A stretch of DNA of 64,000 nucleotides, from assembly GCF_000012985.1 (NCBI RefSeq), contig NC_007645.1:1054001-1118000 (forward strand), given 5' to 3'. Shown in pieces: positions 27,861 to 35,930 of this stretch. Both the position numbers and the translations under genes were made by a program. The notes under the pieces were generated by a model. The model was given only the letters and a program-made list of their open reading frames with translations, had not been told where the DNA came from and ran no database searches. How positions within the stretch are numbered: position 1 is the first letter of the stretch; each line of letters begins with the position of its first letter. The DNA comes from Hahella chejuensis KCTC 2396 (GTDB taxonomy: Bacteria; Pseudomonadota; Gammaproteobacteria; Pseudomonadales; Oleiphilaceae).

Positions 27861-28616
27861 TCAGGCGTAAGCGCGCAGATTATCCGGCAGCGTAAAGGGA
27901 GAGTCCGCATTGACCTGGATTTGCTCCAGAATGTGACTTTCCCTCTGCATGATGACGCGCAATAACTGACTGACGCCGCCCATTTCCTTGAACGCTTTAA
28001 AACCTCTGGACAGAAAACTGTGCAGCTGGCCCAGGCCCGCCATTTCCGCTGGTCCTTCGGTTATCTTAAGGCTGAAGCTGATGAAGCGGCTTTTCACATA
28101 CTTTTCCAGTTCATGGCCGGTTTTGTCGATGAGCGTGATCTGTCTGCGTCGGGAAGCGAAGTTGTCGCAGCGTCGAAAAGCCTCTGCATAGTTATCTTCG
28201 GTGATGCGTTCAATATTCATTTCCCGCAGCACGGCGGCGATATGCTCATCCAGTTGTTGCGTGAGCAGGTTTAATTCCACCAAATCGGCGATCGTGTGCA
28301 GGGCGGTATCGGGGAGCAGTTTGACCATCACCGGGAAGACCCGTTCCAGATCCGCGTCGCGGCGGGTGAATTCTTTCGGGGAATAGAGATCTTTCAGCAG
28401 GAAGTCTAACGCTTCGTGATAACGCCGGTTGCTGTAAAGGTCGTTGTGAGTCCGTTTGAGGCGCTCCGCCTGCCAGTCGCACAGCCGATCAATGTCCTGC
28501 GCCAGGGGATGTTCGTCTCTCAGCAGCCGGTAGTTGTGGTAGTCCAGCAGTAACTGTTGCAGCCGTCGGGCGTTGACGGTTCTGGCGTTGACGCTTAACA
28601 GTTTTTCTTTGGACAT
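27861..28616 (-). CDS. FFLEELY-motif-like conserved protein of unknown function
   Basis: 251 residues, soluble and alpha-helical, no signal peptide. The segment YHEALDFLLKDLYSPKEFTRRDADLERVFP resembles the FFLEELY-motif proteins of gammaproteobacteria, here as FLLKDLY. The C-terminal half includes HSFLSRGFKAFKEMGG. The ATG at 28616 has GGGGAT upstream; an in-frame extension to 28676 is unlikely. Convergent with the PHA-system gene. Function unknown. Confidence 0.7.
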   Translation of the reverse strand: MSKEKLLSVNARTVNARRLQQLLLDYHNYRLLRDEHPLAQDIDRLCDWQAERLKRTHNDLYSNRRYHEALDFLLKDLYSPKEFTRRDADLERVFPVMVKLLPDTALHTIADLVELNLLTQQLDEHIAAVLREMNIERITEDNYAEAFRRCDNFASRRRQITLIDKTGHELEKYVKSRFISFSLKITEGPAEMAGLGQLHSFLSRGFKAFKEMGGVSQLLRVIMQRESHILEQIQVNADSPFTLPDNLRAYA

Positions 28617-28854
28617 GAATGATCCCCGCCATTTGGCTTCAGAAAACAGTCTCTCAGCGTTAATGCGATGGCTCATCGCAACTTATATCTGAATGGCGGC
28701 AAGTTTACTAAAGATAGATTAGAAAAGCCTACCTAACTTTTTGTCGCGTTCCTGCAGTTTGTGATTGGTTACTCAGTTGTGCGGACTGTTAAGGGGGGGG
28801 AGAGTGGAGTGAAGCCGGCGCGTCCCTGGCCGGAGGGAATAAGGCAGCGAAAGA

Positions 28855-29784
28855 TCAGGCGCCGGCGGCGGCCGCATTGGGAAGCAGGGATAAGGGCGGC
28901 ACCCACTCCTGACTGTCCAGAGTGACAAAATGGCTGGTGGCGCCGGTTTCAATGATGCGGATGGCGTTGGGAGAGCGTTCGGCGCTTTGCAGCATGGCTT
29001 CCCGGTCTAGAATGCGGTCAATCTTCGGAATCAAGATGGTGCCGTGACGCATGTGCTCGTAGGGCGCCATATCGCCTTTTTCCATCCAGGCCAGAATATT
29101 CTCAATATTGCGCACGATAGTGAGGTGGTCCCGTGTAGATGAAAACAGCCGCTCCAGCAACACCCGTTTGCGTGGATTCATCTTGCCGAAGAACGTTTGT
29201 CCATAGGCGGTGGAAGGCGCGCTGTTGACCAGCCGGATCACCCATGGCCACATGCCGTGACTGACTGGGTCTAGTAGTGCGCGGGCCAGCGCATGCAGCT
29301 TGCCTTGCGGCAATACGGGCGCTTCCAGCACCACATCCACATTGGCGTAAAGTTCGGGCCATTGTTTTATAGCTTCCAGAATCACAGCGCCGCCTCGGGA
29401 GTGCCCATGCACGCGCACCCGATTGGTGCTGGGCAGATTCTGCAGGACCTGATTAAGGATCGCCGCGTCGTACTCGATCGTCGCTTCCAGATACTTAATC
29501 TGCGTTTGCCAGGGGGCTGACTCCAGCGTGGGGCCGCTTACAGGTATATGATAATTGCTGCAGGTGAGCAGGATCAGCTCAGTATCCGGAGCCTGATAGG
29601 TCTGAGTGAAATAACAGTGATTTTCGAGGAATCCGTGGACGCCGATGACGGTGTTTTCCGCTGGAGCGCTATGATTGCGGAGTGATACCGCGCCTTTTCC
29701 CACGGAGTAGACCTTACCGGAAAACATCTCGGTATAGGCCGGATCAATCGGTCGTAACAACTTACGGGCATGGACTGCTTTCAT
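28855..29784 (-). CDS. Alpha/beta hydrolase
   Basis: About 309 residues. VIGVHGFLENHCYF provides an oxyanion HG motif and RVHGHSRGGAVIL is the nucleophile elbow GHSRG. A His near the end (GATSHFVTLD) would complete the triad with an Asp upstream. ATG at 29784 has GGGAGT 8 bases before it; a GTG at 29889 would add 35 residues of unclear origin. It is divergent from a wax ester synthase/DGAT, so an esterase or lipase role in neutral lipid turnover is plausible but unproven. Confidence 0.75.
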   Translation of the reverse strand: MKAVHARKLLRPIDPAYTEMFSGKVYSVGKGAVSLRNHSAPAENTVIGVHGFLENHCYFTQTYQAPDTELILLTCSNYHIPVSGPTLESAPWQTQIKYLEATIEYDAAILNQVLQNLPSTNRVRVHGHSRGGAVILEAIKQWPELYANVDVVLEAPVLPQGKLHALARALLDPVSHGMWPWVIRLVNSAPSTAYGQTFFGKMNPRKRVLLERLFSSTRDHLTIVRNIENILAWMEKGDMAPYEHMRHGTILIPKIDRILDREAMLQSAERSPNAIRIIETGATSHFVTLDSQEWVPPLSLLPNAAAAGA

Positions 29785-30233
29785 GGTAGTAACTCCCACC
29801 GTCGCGCCGTCCCGTTTTCCGCACTCTTGGAGACGCTGGTCTCCTGTGGCTGAAACTACAACGGGTTTATTGTATTTGTATGTGCTCACAACTGGACGAC
29901 ACTTCGGTTGACTGCGCCTATAGGTTAATTATGGCGCCTATTTTGTAAGCGTGGAGGCTAATCTTAAGTCTTATATATAAAGTGTCGTCTGATGCTCTAT
30001 GGTTTCCCCATGGATACATCAGTTAAACTGCCAGGGCGCATTCCGCAAACTCGCCGGTTTTCGCTCGAAAAATCCGGCAAAATCCAACCAAGCAGTCAGG
30101 TTGTCGCACTTTGATTATAGGATTGCCGCTTTTGAGCCAGTGTTAAAATTTGTAATCGCACTGTAAAGAAGTTTGCGATTTTCAGCCGTTATGGCTAATG
30201 ACCGAATTGTAGGGGGAGGTGCGGCGAAAACTC
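29785..30233. other. Divergent intergenic region, hydrolase versus wax ester synthase
   Basis: 449 bases. The first 105 are open in frame with the hydrolase. The rest is AT-rich with no convincing gene. A GCCGG...CCGGC dyad with TTTTCG/CGAAAA inner arms lies at 30053-30078; no clear promoter was assigned. Confidence 0.5.
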
Positions 30234-31688
30234 ATGTCAGATAACCATTTTGAGCCGGTAAGCGGCGTAGATTCAGCCTGGTTGCGGTTGGATCGTCCGA
30301 CAAACCTGATGGTGATCACCGCCATGGCGGTGGTGGAGCCGATTCCCTTCAACAAACTGAAAGAACTCATCAATTCCCGTTTTCTGGCTTTTCCCCGCTT
30401 TCGGCAAAAGCCGGTCAATCACTCTGGATTCTATTTCTGGGAAGAAGATCCTTATTTCTCTCTGGATTACCACGTTCGCAAAGTTGCTCTGCCGCAACCG
30501 GCGGATAAAGGAGCCCTGGAAAAGTTCATTGGCGAGCTGATGAGCACGCCCCTGGACCCGGGCAAGCCACTGTGGCAGGTCTATCTCATTGAAAACTATG
30601 GCGATCATCATGTCTGTGTGATGCGGGTGCATCATTGTTATGCAGACGGACTGGCGCTGGTGGCGGTGTTTGGCTCGTTGTCCGACCAATCTCCCAACAT
30701 CAATCCGTTTCCTCTGGACCCCGGCAAGCAGCGGGACGCCGGGGTGCGCGCCAGGCAATCTTTCGTCATGGGCATGGAAACACTGTCCCGGGCGGTGGAA
30801 AAGTGCACCAAGCTGCGTTATCGCATTGCGGAAGAGGGTAAGAGCATATTGCGCGAACCCGGCTATGCGGTGGAAGGCGTCAGACAGGGGCTGAATGGGG
30901 CTGCGGAGATTGCGCGTCTGGCTGCGCTGGAGGCGGATGACCCGACGCCGTTGCGTGGCGAGTTGGGCGTCATGAAATGCTGCACTTGGTCGGAATTGAT
31001 TCCCCTGCATAAGTTCAAAGAAGTCGCCCTGGCGTTTGGATGCAGCATCAATGACGTGTTGCTCAGCTGCGTCAGCGGCGGCCTGAGGCGTTTGCTGCAG
31101 GAGCGCATGGATCAGGTGGACGGAGTGCGTCTGCACGCTACCCTGCCAGTCAATTTGCGGCCGTTGGAGACCCGATTGGGCAGAGAGCAGTTGCAGGAGT
31201 TAGGCAACCAGTTCGGTACGGTCTTTGTTCCGCTGGCGGCGGGCATAGGCAATCCCATAGAACGTTTGTACAAGATCAAACACGATATGGCGGCGTTGAA
31301 AGAATCGATGCAGCCCAGCCTTTCTCATGCGTTGCTCACTGCGATGGGGCTGTTTCCGCAAGGCGTGCAGCAGCCGCTGCTGGAGCTGTTCAGCAACAAG
31401 ACGTCCATGGTGCTTTCCAATGTGCCCGGCGCGCGGCGCGCCCGTTATCTGGCGGGCAGCAAAGTGAAAGAGCTGATGTTCTGGGTGCCGCAGACCGGCG
31501 ATATAGGACTTGGCGTCAGCCTGCTGAGCTATAACCAGTCGGTGCAGATCGGGATCAATGCGGATCGGGCGCTACTGCCGGAACCCGCTGAACTGACCCG
31601 TGCGATGATTGACGCTTTAGAAGAGTACCGCTCTCTCACCGGCATGTCCTGGCAGGCGGCGGAAGCCCGCTCCCATCGCAAAGCTTAA
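30234..31688 (+). CDS. Wax ester synthase / acyl-CoA:diacylglycerol acyltransferase (WS/DGAT)
   Basis: 484 residues. HHCYADG at 133-139 is the HHxxxDG acyltransferase motif. The N-terminal PVSGVDSAWLRLDRPTNLMVI and the C-terminal LSNVPGARRARYLAGSKVKELMFWVPQTG with SLLSYNQSVQIGINAD are WS/DGAT hallmarks. The enzyme condenses acyl-CoA with fatty alcohol or diacylglycerol, giving wax esters or triacylglycerol at lipid inclusions. ATG at 30234 lies 14 bases after GGGGGAGG; a GTG at 30219 overlaps that site and is rejected. Confidence 0.93.
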   Translation: MSDNHFEPVSGVDSAWLRLDRPTNLMVITAMAVVEPIPFNKLKELINSRFLAFPRFRQKPVNHSGFYFWEEDPYFSLDYHVRKVALPQPADKGALEKFIGELMSTPLDPGKPLWQVYLIENYGDHHVCVMRVHHCYADGLALVAVFGSLSDQSPNINPFPLDPGKQRDAGVRARQSFVMGMETLSRAVEKCTKLRYRIAEEGKSILREPGYAVEGVRQGLNGAAEIARLAALEADDPTPLRGELGVMKCCTWSELIPLHKFKEVALAFGCSINDVLLSCVSGGLRRLLQERMDQVDGVRLHATLPVNLRPLETRLGREQLQELGNQFGTVFVPLAAGIGNPIERLYKIKHDMAALKESMQPSLSHALLTAMGLFPQGVQQPLLELFSNKTSMVLSNVPGARRARYLAGSKVKELMFWVPQTGDIGLGVSLLSYNQSVQIGINADRALLPEPAELTRAMIDALEEYRSLTGMSWQAAEARSHRKA

Positions 31689-31803
31689 GCGCAGGCGGCG
31701 CGATGCGTCGCTTTTCCGAGCTTTTGCCAATTGCATCAATGAATTTATCTTTGTGTAACCTAAGATTGCAGTTGGTAACTCCCCACTGAGCTCATTGATT
31801 GCG

Positions 31804-33111
31804 ATGAATAACAATAAATACAACCTGGGGCCTGTGCACTGGTCCCGAAGCGCGCTTATCGTCGCGGCGGTTGCGGCAACGCTGCAGGGCTGCGAAAAGC
31901 TGGAAACTAAACCTAAAGATCCTACCGTACCCAGCCCGGACTTTGTTCTCAGCGGCTTGCAATATGCGTCGGAAATCTCGCTGCAGCGGGATCAGGGACG
32001 CGTAATGCGTTCAATTATCAGCGGCAACTCCCGCGCAGGATTGGGCGATCTGCTGGATAAAAGCGGCAATGGCGGTTACGCCAAAATCAACACACCCAAA
32101 TACAAGTTTGACGACGCGGGCTTTATGAATGCGTCCGGCTCGCGATATGGCGGCATCAGCGCAGCGGGAGACCTGTTCTTCCTGACGGACGTCGCCGCCA
32201 TCAGCACCACTTTCTACGCCGGCGTTAAAGTGGATGAAACCGCTACCGCCGAAAATCCGGATGGCGATATCGTCTATCAGAAACCGGACCTGACCCAGAA
32301 CGATTATCTCTGCATCGAGCAAACCTATTTTCCCAGTGGCGCGGACAATAAGCTCACAGTGCAGATTCATAAAGCCACCTTAAACGCAGACGGTAACGGC
32401 GTCCTCCAGCGCATTGGCGGTACTGGCGTGGGCGCAGGCTCGGAAAGTCGGGCGATTACTTATTCTTTTGACGATGAGGCCATACTCAACTGGTCTGATC
32501 CGCCTTTGGACGAGGCGTTTGACGAGGTGGTCCAGAACGCAGGTTACACGCTGGACTGCCCTGTCGATAACAACGGTGACCCAGTATATGACCCTTGTCG
32601 TTGGAGCGTACGCACTTTGGGAGGCGCTTCGCCGGATGGACGAGTGTTTCATTTTTCCAGGGTGGCCTGGAAAGAGCAGGTTCCCGTCAATCCGCCTGAG
32701 GACGACAGTCCTGGCAACGCGGAAGTCGGCGGCTGGCGGCCTGTCGCAAGTTCTGCGATATGTCTGCGCACCGCCACGAATATGGCGAATAACGTTCTGC
32801 AAGGCGAGTACTGGCTTGGCGTGGTAATCGAAGATCAGGATATTCCCCAGGCGACCTTCAGTCGTCTGACGCTGGATGGCGCGGGCGCCGGCGTCGATAG
32901 CCAGATCCGGGCTTCATCCGGGATTGCGACGCGGGATCTGAGTGTCTCGTACAACGTGGAGTCAAATGGCGAGTTGAGCTACAGCGGGCGCATGGGAATT
33001 GTATCCGGCGATGGCGAGCTGCTGGTATTTGACGCCAGCGATCCCGCAAACGGAAAAATAGGGTTTGGCGTCGCCATGAAAAACCAGAAACCGGCGGGGC
33101 AGGAAGAGTAA
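31804..33111 (+). CDS. Unknown lipoprotein
   Basis: 435 residues. The N-terminal hydrophobic segment ends in ATLQGC, a lipobox with Cys30; Glu at +2 favours the outer membrane. The mature part is rich in Gly/Asp/Ser with predicted beta content, and has four Cys in the middle (YTLDCPVDNNGDPVYDPC) that may form disulfides. No catalytic motif or known domain recognised. The ATG at 31804 is chosen over TTG 31795. It stands alone between the WS/DGAT and upp, same strand. Confidence 0.7.
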   Translation: MNNNKYNLGPVHWSRSALIVAAVAATLQGCEKLETKPKDPTVPSPDFVLSGLQYASEISLQRDQGRVMRSIISGNSRAGLGDLLDKSGNGGYAKINTPKYKFDDAGFMNASGSRYGGISAAGDLFFLTDVAAISTTFYAGVKVDETATAENPDGDIVYQKPDLTQNDYLCIEQTYFPSGADNKLTVQIHKATLNADGNGVLQRIGGTGVGAGSESRAITYSFDDEAILNWSDPPLDEAFDEVVQNAGYTLDCPVDNNGDPVYDPCRWSVRTLGGASPDGRVFHFSRVAWKEQVPVNPPEDDSPGNAEVGGWRPVASSAICLRTATNMANNVLQGEYWLGVVIEDQDIPQATFSRLTLDGAGAGVDSQIRASSGIATRDLSVSYNVESNGELSYSGRMGIVSGDGELLVFDASDPANGKIGFGVAMKNQKPAGQEE

Positions 33112-33131
33112 CTGGAACGATAAGCTCGGGA

Positions 33132-33164
33132 CGGATATGTCTAGTCCCGAAATCGGCGCCAGCT
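33132..33164 (+). terminator. Possible hairpin after the lipoprotein gene
   Basis: CGGGAC and GTCCCG are complementary around an 11-base loop about 20 bases after the stop codon. No T-run follows, so termination is uncertain. Confidence 0.3.
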
Positions 33165-33256
33165 CTATTCAGGACGGGTCAATAAAAAGAAAAAAGCCGT
33201 CTTGCTGATATATCTGCGATTTTCACACAAGATTTCCGTCTGCAGGGATGTGCGTA

Positions 33257-33284
33257 CGCGCAAAATACGCTAGGATTTTGCGCG
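33257..33284 (+). repeat. Perfect 10-bp inverted repeat in the upp leader region
   Basis: CGCGCAAAAT (33257-33266) and ATTTTGCGCG (33275-33284) pair around an 8-base loop, followed by TTTATATT. It is 67 bases before upp and 146 after the lipoprotein stop. It may be a terminator, an attenuator of upp, or a regulator site. Confidence 0.65.
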
Positions 33285-33350
33285 TTTATATTCAGATTAC
33301 CTGATGCCCGGAGAGCGCTCCTGCTTTTCGGGTCTTGCCGGAGATATCCT

Positions 33351-33986
33351 ATGCCTACCCATGAAATCCGCCATCCCTTGGTCCGTCATAAAATCGGCCT
33401 GATGCGGCGGGCTGAAATCAGCACCAAAAGCTTTCGCGAACTCGCTCAGGAAGTGGGCGCGCTGCTGACTTATGAAGCAAGTAAAGATTTCAATCTGGGA
33501 ACGGAGGTTGTGCAGGGCTGGGCCGGGCCGGTGGAAGTGGAAAAGCTGAAAGGCAAGAAAGTGACGGTTGTGCCTATTCTGCGCGCAGGCCTCGGGATGC
33601 TGGATGGCGTTCTGTCCCTGATTCCCGCCGCGAAAGTCAGCGTGGTAGGCCAGGTGCGCAACGAAGAAACCCTGGAAGCGAAAACCTACCTGGAAAAACT
33701 GGTGGGCGAGCTGGATCAGCGTCTGGCGTTGATCATCGACCCCATGCTGGCGACCGGCGGCTCCATGATTTCCACCATCGATCTGCTCAAGAAAGCAGGC
33801 TGCTCCGAAATCCGCGCATTAGTGCTGGTGGCTGCGCCGGAGGGCATCGCCGCGGTAGAGAAAGCCCATCCCGACGTGCATATCTACACCGCCGCCATTG
33901 ATGAGCGACTCAATGAAAAAGGTTATATCCTGCCTGGGCTGGGCGACGCCGGCGACCGCATTTTCGGCACCAAGCAGAAGAGCTAA
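33351..33986 (+). CDS. upp: Uracil phosphoribosyltransferase
   Basis: 211 residues. [27 protein letters not shown] is the UPRTase N-terminus, [15 protein letters not shown] and [13 protein letters not shown] (PRPP loop) follow, and the end [17 protein letters not shown] binds uracil. It salvages uracil to UMP. GGAGATATCCT precedes the ATG. Convergent with gpt. Confidence 0.96.
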   Translation: MPTHEIRHPLVRHKIGLMRRAEISTKSFRELAQEVGALLTYEASKDFNLGTEVVQGWAGPVEVEKLKGKKVTVVPILRAGLGMLDGVLSLIPAAKVSVVGQVRNEETLEAKTYLEKLVGELDQRLALIIDPMLATGGSMISTIDLLKKAGCSEIRALVLVAAPEGIAAVEKAHPDVHIYTAAIDERLNEKGYILPGLGDAGDRIFGTKQKS

Positions 33987-34012
33987 AGTCCGCGCTTTCT
34001 GCTTGTTAAAGG

Positions 34013-34029
34013 CCGGCTCTTAGAGCCGG
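34013..34029. terminator. Palindromic hairpin between convergent upp and gpt
   Basis: CCGGCTC-TTA-GAGCCGG is a perfect 7-bp stem overlapping the gpt stop codon. With no T-run it is only a candidate bidirectional terminator. Confidence 0.35.
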
Positions 34030-34511
34030 TCCACCAGCGGCGTTGAGTAGTTCAGCTCCATGTCCCAGGGAAAGCGCATCCAGGTTTCCTGGGACACTTC
34101 TTTAATGCACAGGTCCACAAAAGGCCGTCCCAGTGGTTTTGCGTACAGCGTGGCGAAGAACGCGTTGGGAATCAGGTTGCGCACCACCTTCGCGGTCTTG
34201 CCCGTATCCACCAGATCATCCACCAGCAGATAACCCTCGCCATCGCCGATGACGGAAGCGTCAAAGCTCTTGATGACATTGACATCATCAGATTGCTTCT
34301 GTTCTTCATAACTGACGGCGCAAACGGTGTCGATGTAGCGAATGCCCAGTTCGCGGGCGATGATGCCGGCGGGAATCAGTCCTCCGCGGGTAATGGCGAT
34401 GATGCCTTTCCAGCGGCCCATATCAATCAGTTTGCGGCATAACATCCGCGTGTCCCGATGAAGTTCTTCCCACGAAATAAAGATCGTCTGATGGTATCTA
34501 TTGTCGCTCAT
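34020..34511 (-). CDS. gpt: Xanthine-guanine phosphoribosyltransferase
   Basis: 163 residues. WKGIIAITRGGLIPAGIIARELGIRYIDTVC and YLLVDDLVDTGKTAKVVR (PRPP motif) parallel E. coli Gpt over most of its length. It salvages guanine and xanthine to GMP and XMP. It lies on the same strand as, and 131 bases beyond, the purine degradation operon, so one locus holds both salvage and breakdown of the same bases. Confidence 0.92.
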   Translation of the reverse strand: MSDNRYHQTIFISWEELHRDTRMLCRKLIDMGRWKGIIAITRGGLIPAGIIARELGIRYIDTVCAVSYEEQKQSDDVNVIKSFDASVIGDGEGYLLVDDLVDTGKTAKVVRNLIPNAFFATLYAKPLGRPFVDLCIKEVSQETWMRFPWDMELNYSTPLVDRL

Positions 34512-34541
34512 AGTCTGCTTAGGTCACTTTCAGGCTGGCCT

Positions 34542-34561
34542 GCGACCCCGCCCGGGGTCGC
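34542..34561. terminator. Strong 9-bp hairpin between puuD and gpt
   Basis: GCGACCCCG and CGGGGTCGC pair around CC. It lies in the 131-base gap downstream of puuD and could end or punctuate the purine operon transcript. No T-run is present. Confidence 0.35.
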
Positions 34562-34642
34562 TGAGGCATATAAAAGGTTGCATATGCTAGCCGCGTTTTT
34601 TACCCAGGAACATTCTCCTTTGGATAAAAAACGCCGTCGGAC

Positions 34643-35860
34643 TTATTCGGTCCCGCCGCCCTGTTTGATCCAGGCGCCCAATTGCTGGCGCTCTTCATCG
34701 GTCATGCCGGTCAGGTTGCCCAACGGCATGTAGTTCGAATCCACCGACACTTGCTGAATCTGCTGCAGATGTTTCATGACGCTGTCCGTGGAGTCCAGCA
34801 GGACGCCAGCAGGCGCTTCAGCAAAACCAGCCTGGGTGGGTTTGGCCGCGTGGCAACTGGCGCAGCGGTTGTGAATAATCGCCGCCGCCTGTATGAAGCT
34901 GACTTTGTCCGTCGTCGCCTCTGCAGTTTGCTGCGACCCAGCGCTGTCTGCTTCACGAGTGTTTTTCACGGTCACCGCCAGAGCGATGAACATCAGCATG
35001 GCTATCACCAGAATAGCAGGCTGCTTCACGCCTCTGTGCTTGAGATTGAAATAATGGCGGGCGAAGGCGGTGATCACCACCAGAGCCGACAGAATGGCCC
35101 AGTTCCACTCATGTCCGTAGGTCATGGGATAGTGGTTGCTGATCATGATGAAGATCAGCGGCAGGGTCATATAGTTGTTGTGGGTGGAGCGCAGCTTGGC
35201 GTTTTCGCCCAGCCGGGGATCTGGCGCAGCGCCGGCCTTGACGGCTTTCACCAGCGCTTTTTGGGAAGGAATGATGGTCATCAGCACATTGCCCGCCATC
35301 AGCGTGCCCAGCAGGGCGCCGACATGGATGTAAGCGCCGCGGGCGCTGAAGACTTGAGTCAGTCCCCAGCTGGCCAACACAGAGAGTCCCAGCAACAGCC
35401 CGCCGAAGACGTAGCCGTTGCGGGACAGAGGAGAGCGGCACAAGCCGTCGTACAGCGCCCAGCCCGCCGCCAGCAGTCCCACGCCGATACCGATGGCTTG
35501 CCACTGGCTCAGCTCCATGACGGACTTATCGATCAGATAGGTCTCCGCCCCGAAGTAGTACATCAGGGACAGCAGCATGAAACCAGTCAGCCAGGTGGTG
35601 TACGCCTCCCATTTGAACCAGTGCAGCGTGGCCGGCATTTGTTCCGGCGCCAGCCGGTACTTGGCGACTTCATAAAAACCACCGCCATGAATGGCCCATA
35701 AATCGCCTTTGATTCCCTTTTCTTTTTTCCAGTCCGGCGGGTCCTGCAGGGAGTTATCCAGCCAGACGAAGTAAAAGGAAGCGCCGATCCACGCCACGCC
35801 TGCGATGACGTGAAACCAGCGGATGAAAAGATTAATCCAGTCGATGTAATACGGGTCCAT
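34643..35860 (-). CDS. puuD: Membrane urate hydroxylase PuuD with C-terminal cytochrome c domain
   Basis: 405 residues. About eight hydrophobic segments carry the PuuD membrane domain (starting WINLFIRWFHVIAGVAWIG; STHNNYMTLPLIFIMISNH near residue 225). A C-terminal c-type cytochrome follows with CASCH at 333-337 and a later Met (YMPLGNLTGMTDEER). The family oxidises urate to 5-hydroxyisourate, passing electrons to the respiratory chain. It is the last gene of the operon and supplies the urate step, since no soluble uricase (UOX or HpxO) gene is seen here. Confidence 0.9.
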   Translation of the reverse strand: MDPYYIDWINLFIRWFHVIAGVAWIGASFYFVWLDNSLQDPPDWKKEKGIKGDLWAIHGGGFYEVAKYRLAPEQMPATLHWFKWEAYTTWLTGFMLLSLMYYFGAETYLIDKSVMELSQWQAIGIGVGLLAAGWALYDGLCRSPLSRNGYVFGGLLLGLSVLASWGLTQVFSARGAYIHVGALLGTLMAGNVLMTIIPSQKALVKAVKAGAAPDPRLGENAKLRSTHNNYMTLPLIFIMISNHYPMTYGHEWNWAILSALVVITAFARHYFNLKHRGVKQPAILVIAMLMFIALAVTVKNTREADSAGSQQTAEATTDKVSFIQAAAIIHNRCASCHAAKPTQAGFAEAPAGVLLDSTDSVMKHLQQIQQVSVDSNYMPLGNLTGMTDEERQQLGAWIKQGGGTE

Positions 35861-35930
35861 TCTGACCTCAAAGCAGAGTCTAATTGTTATTGCTCAACGA
35901 AGCCGTGTCTGCGGCTTCCAGTGTTTTTTG

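Noticed and set aside
30273-31136. 287-codon - strand frame opposite the WS/DGAT
   Set aside because: Antisense to a gene with a complete HHxxxDG motif; no recognisable domain.
34682-35701. 339-codon + strand frame opposite puuD
   Set aside because: Gln/His/Arg-rich antisense shadow; puuD has membrane segments and the heme motif.
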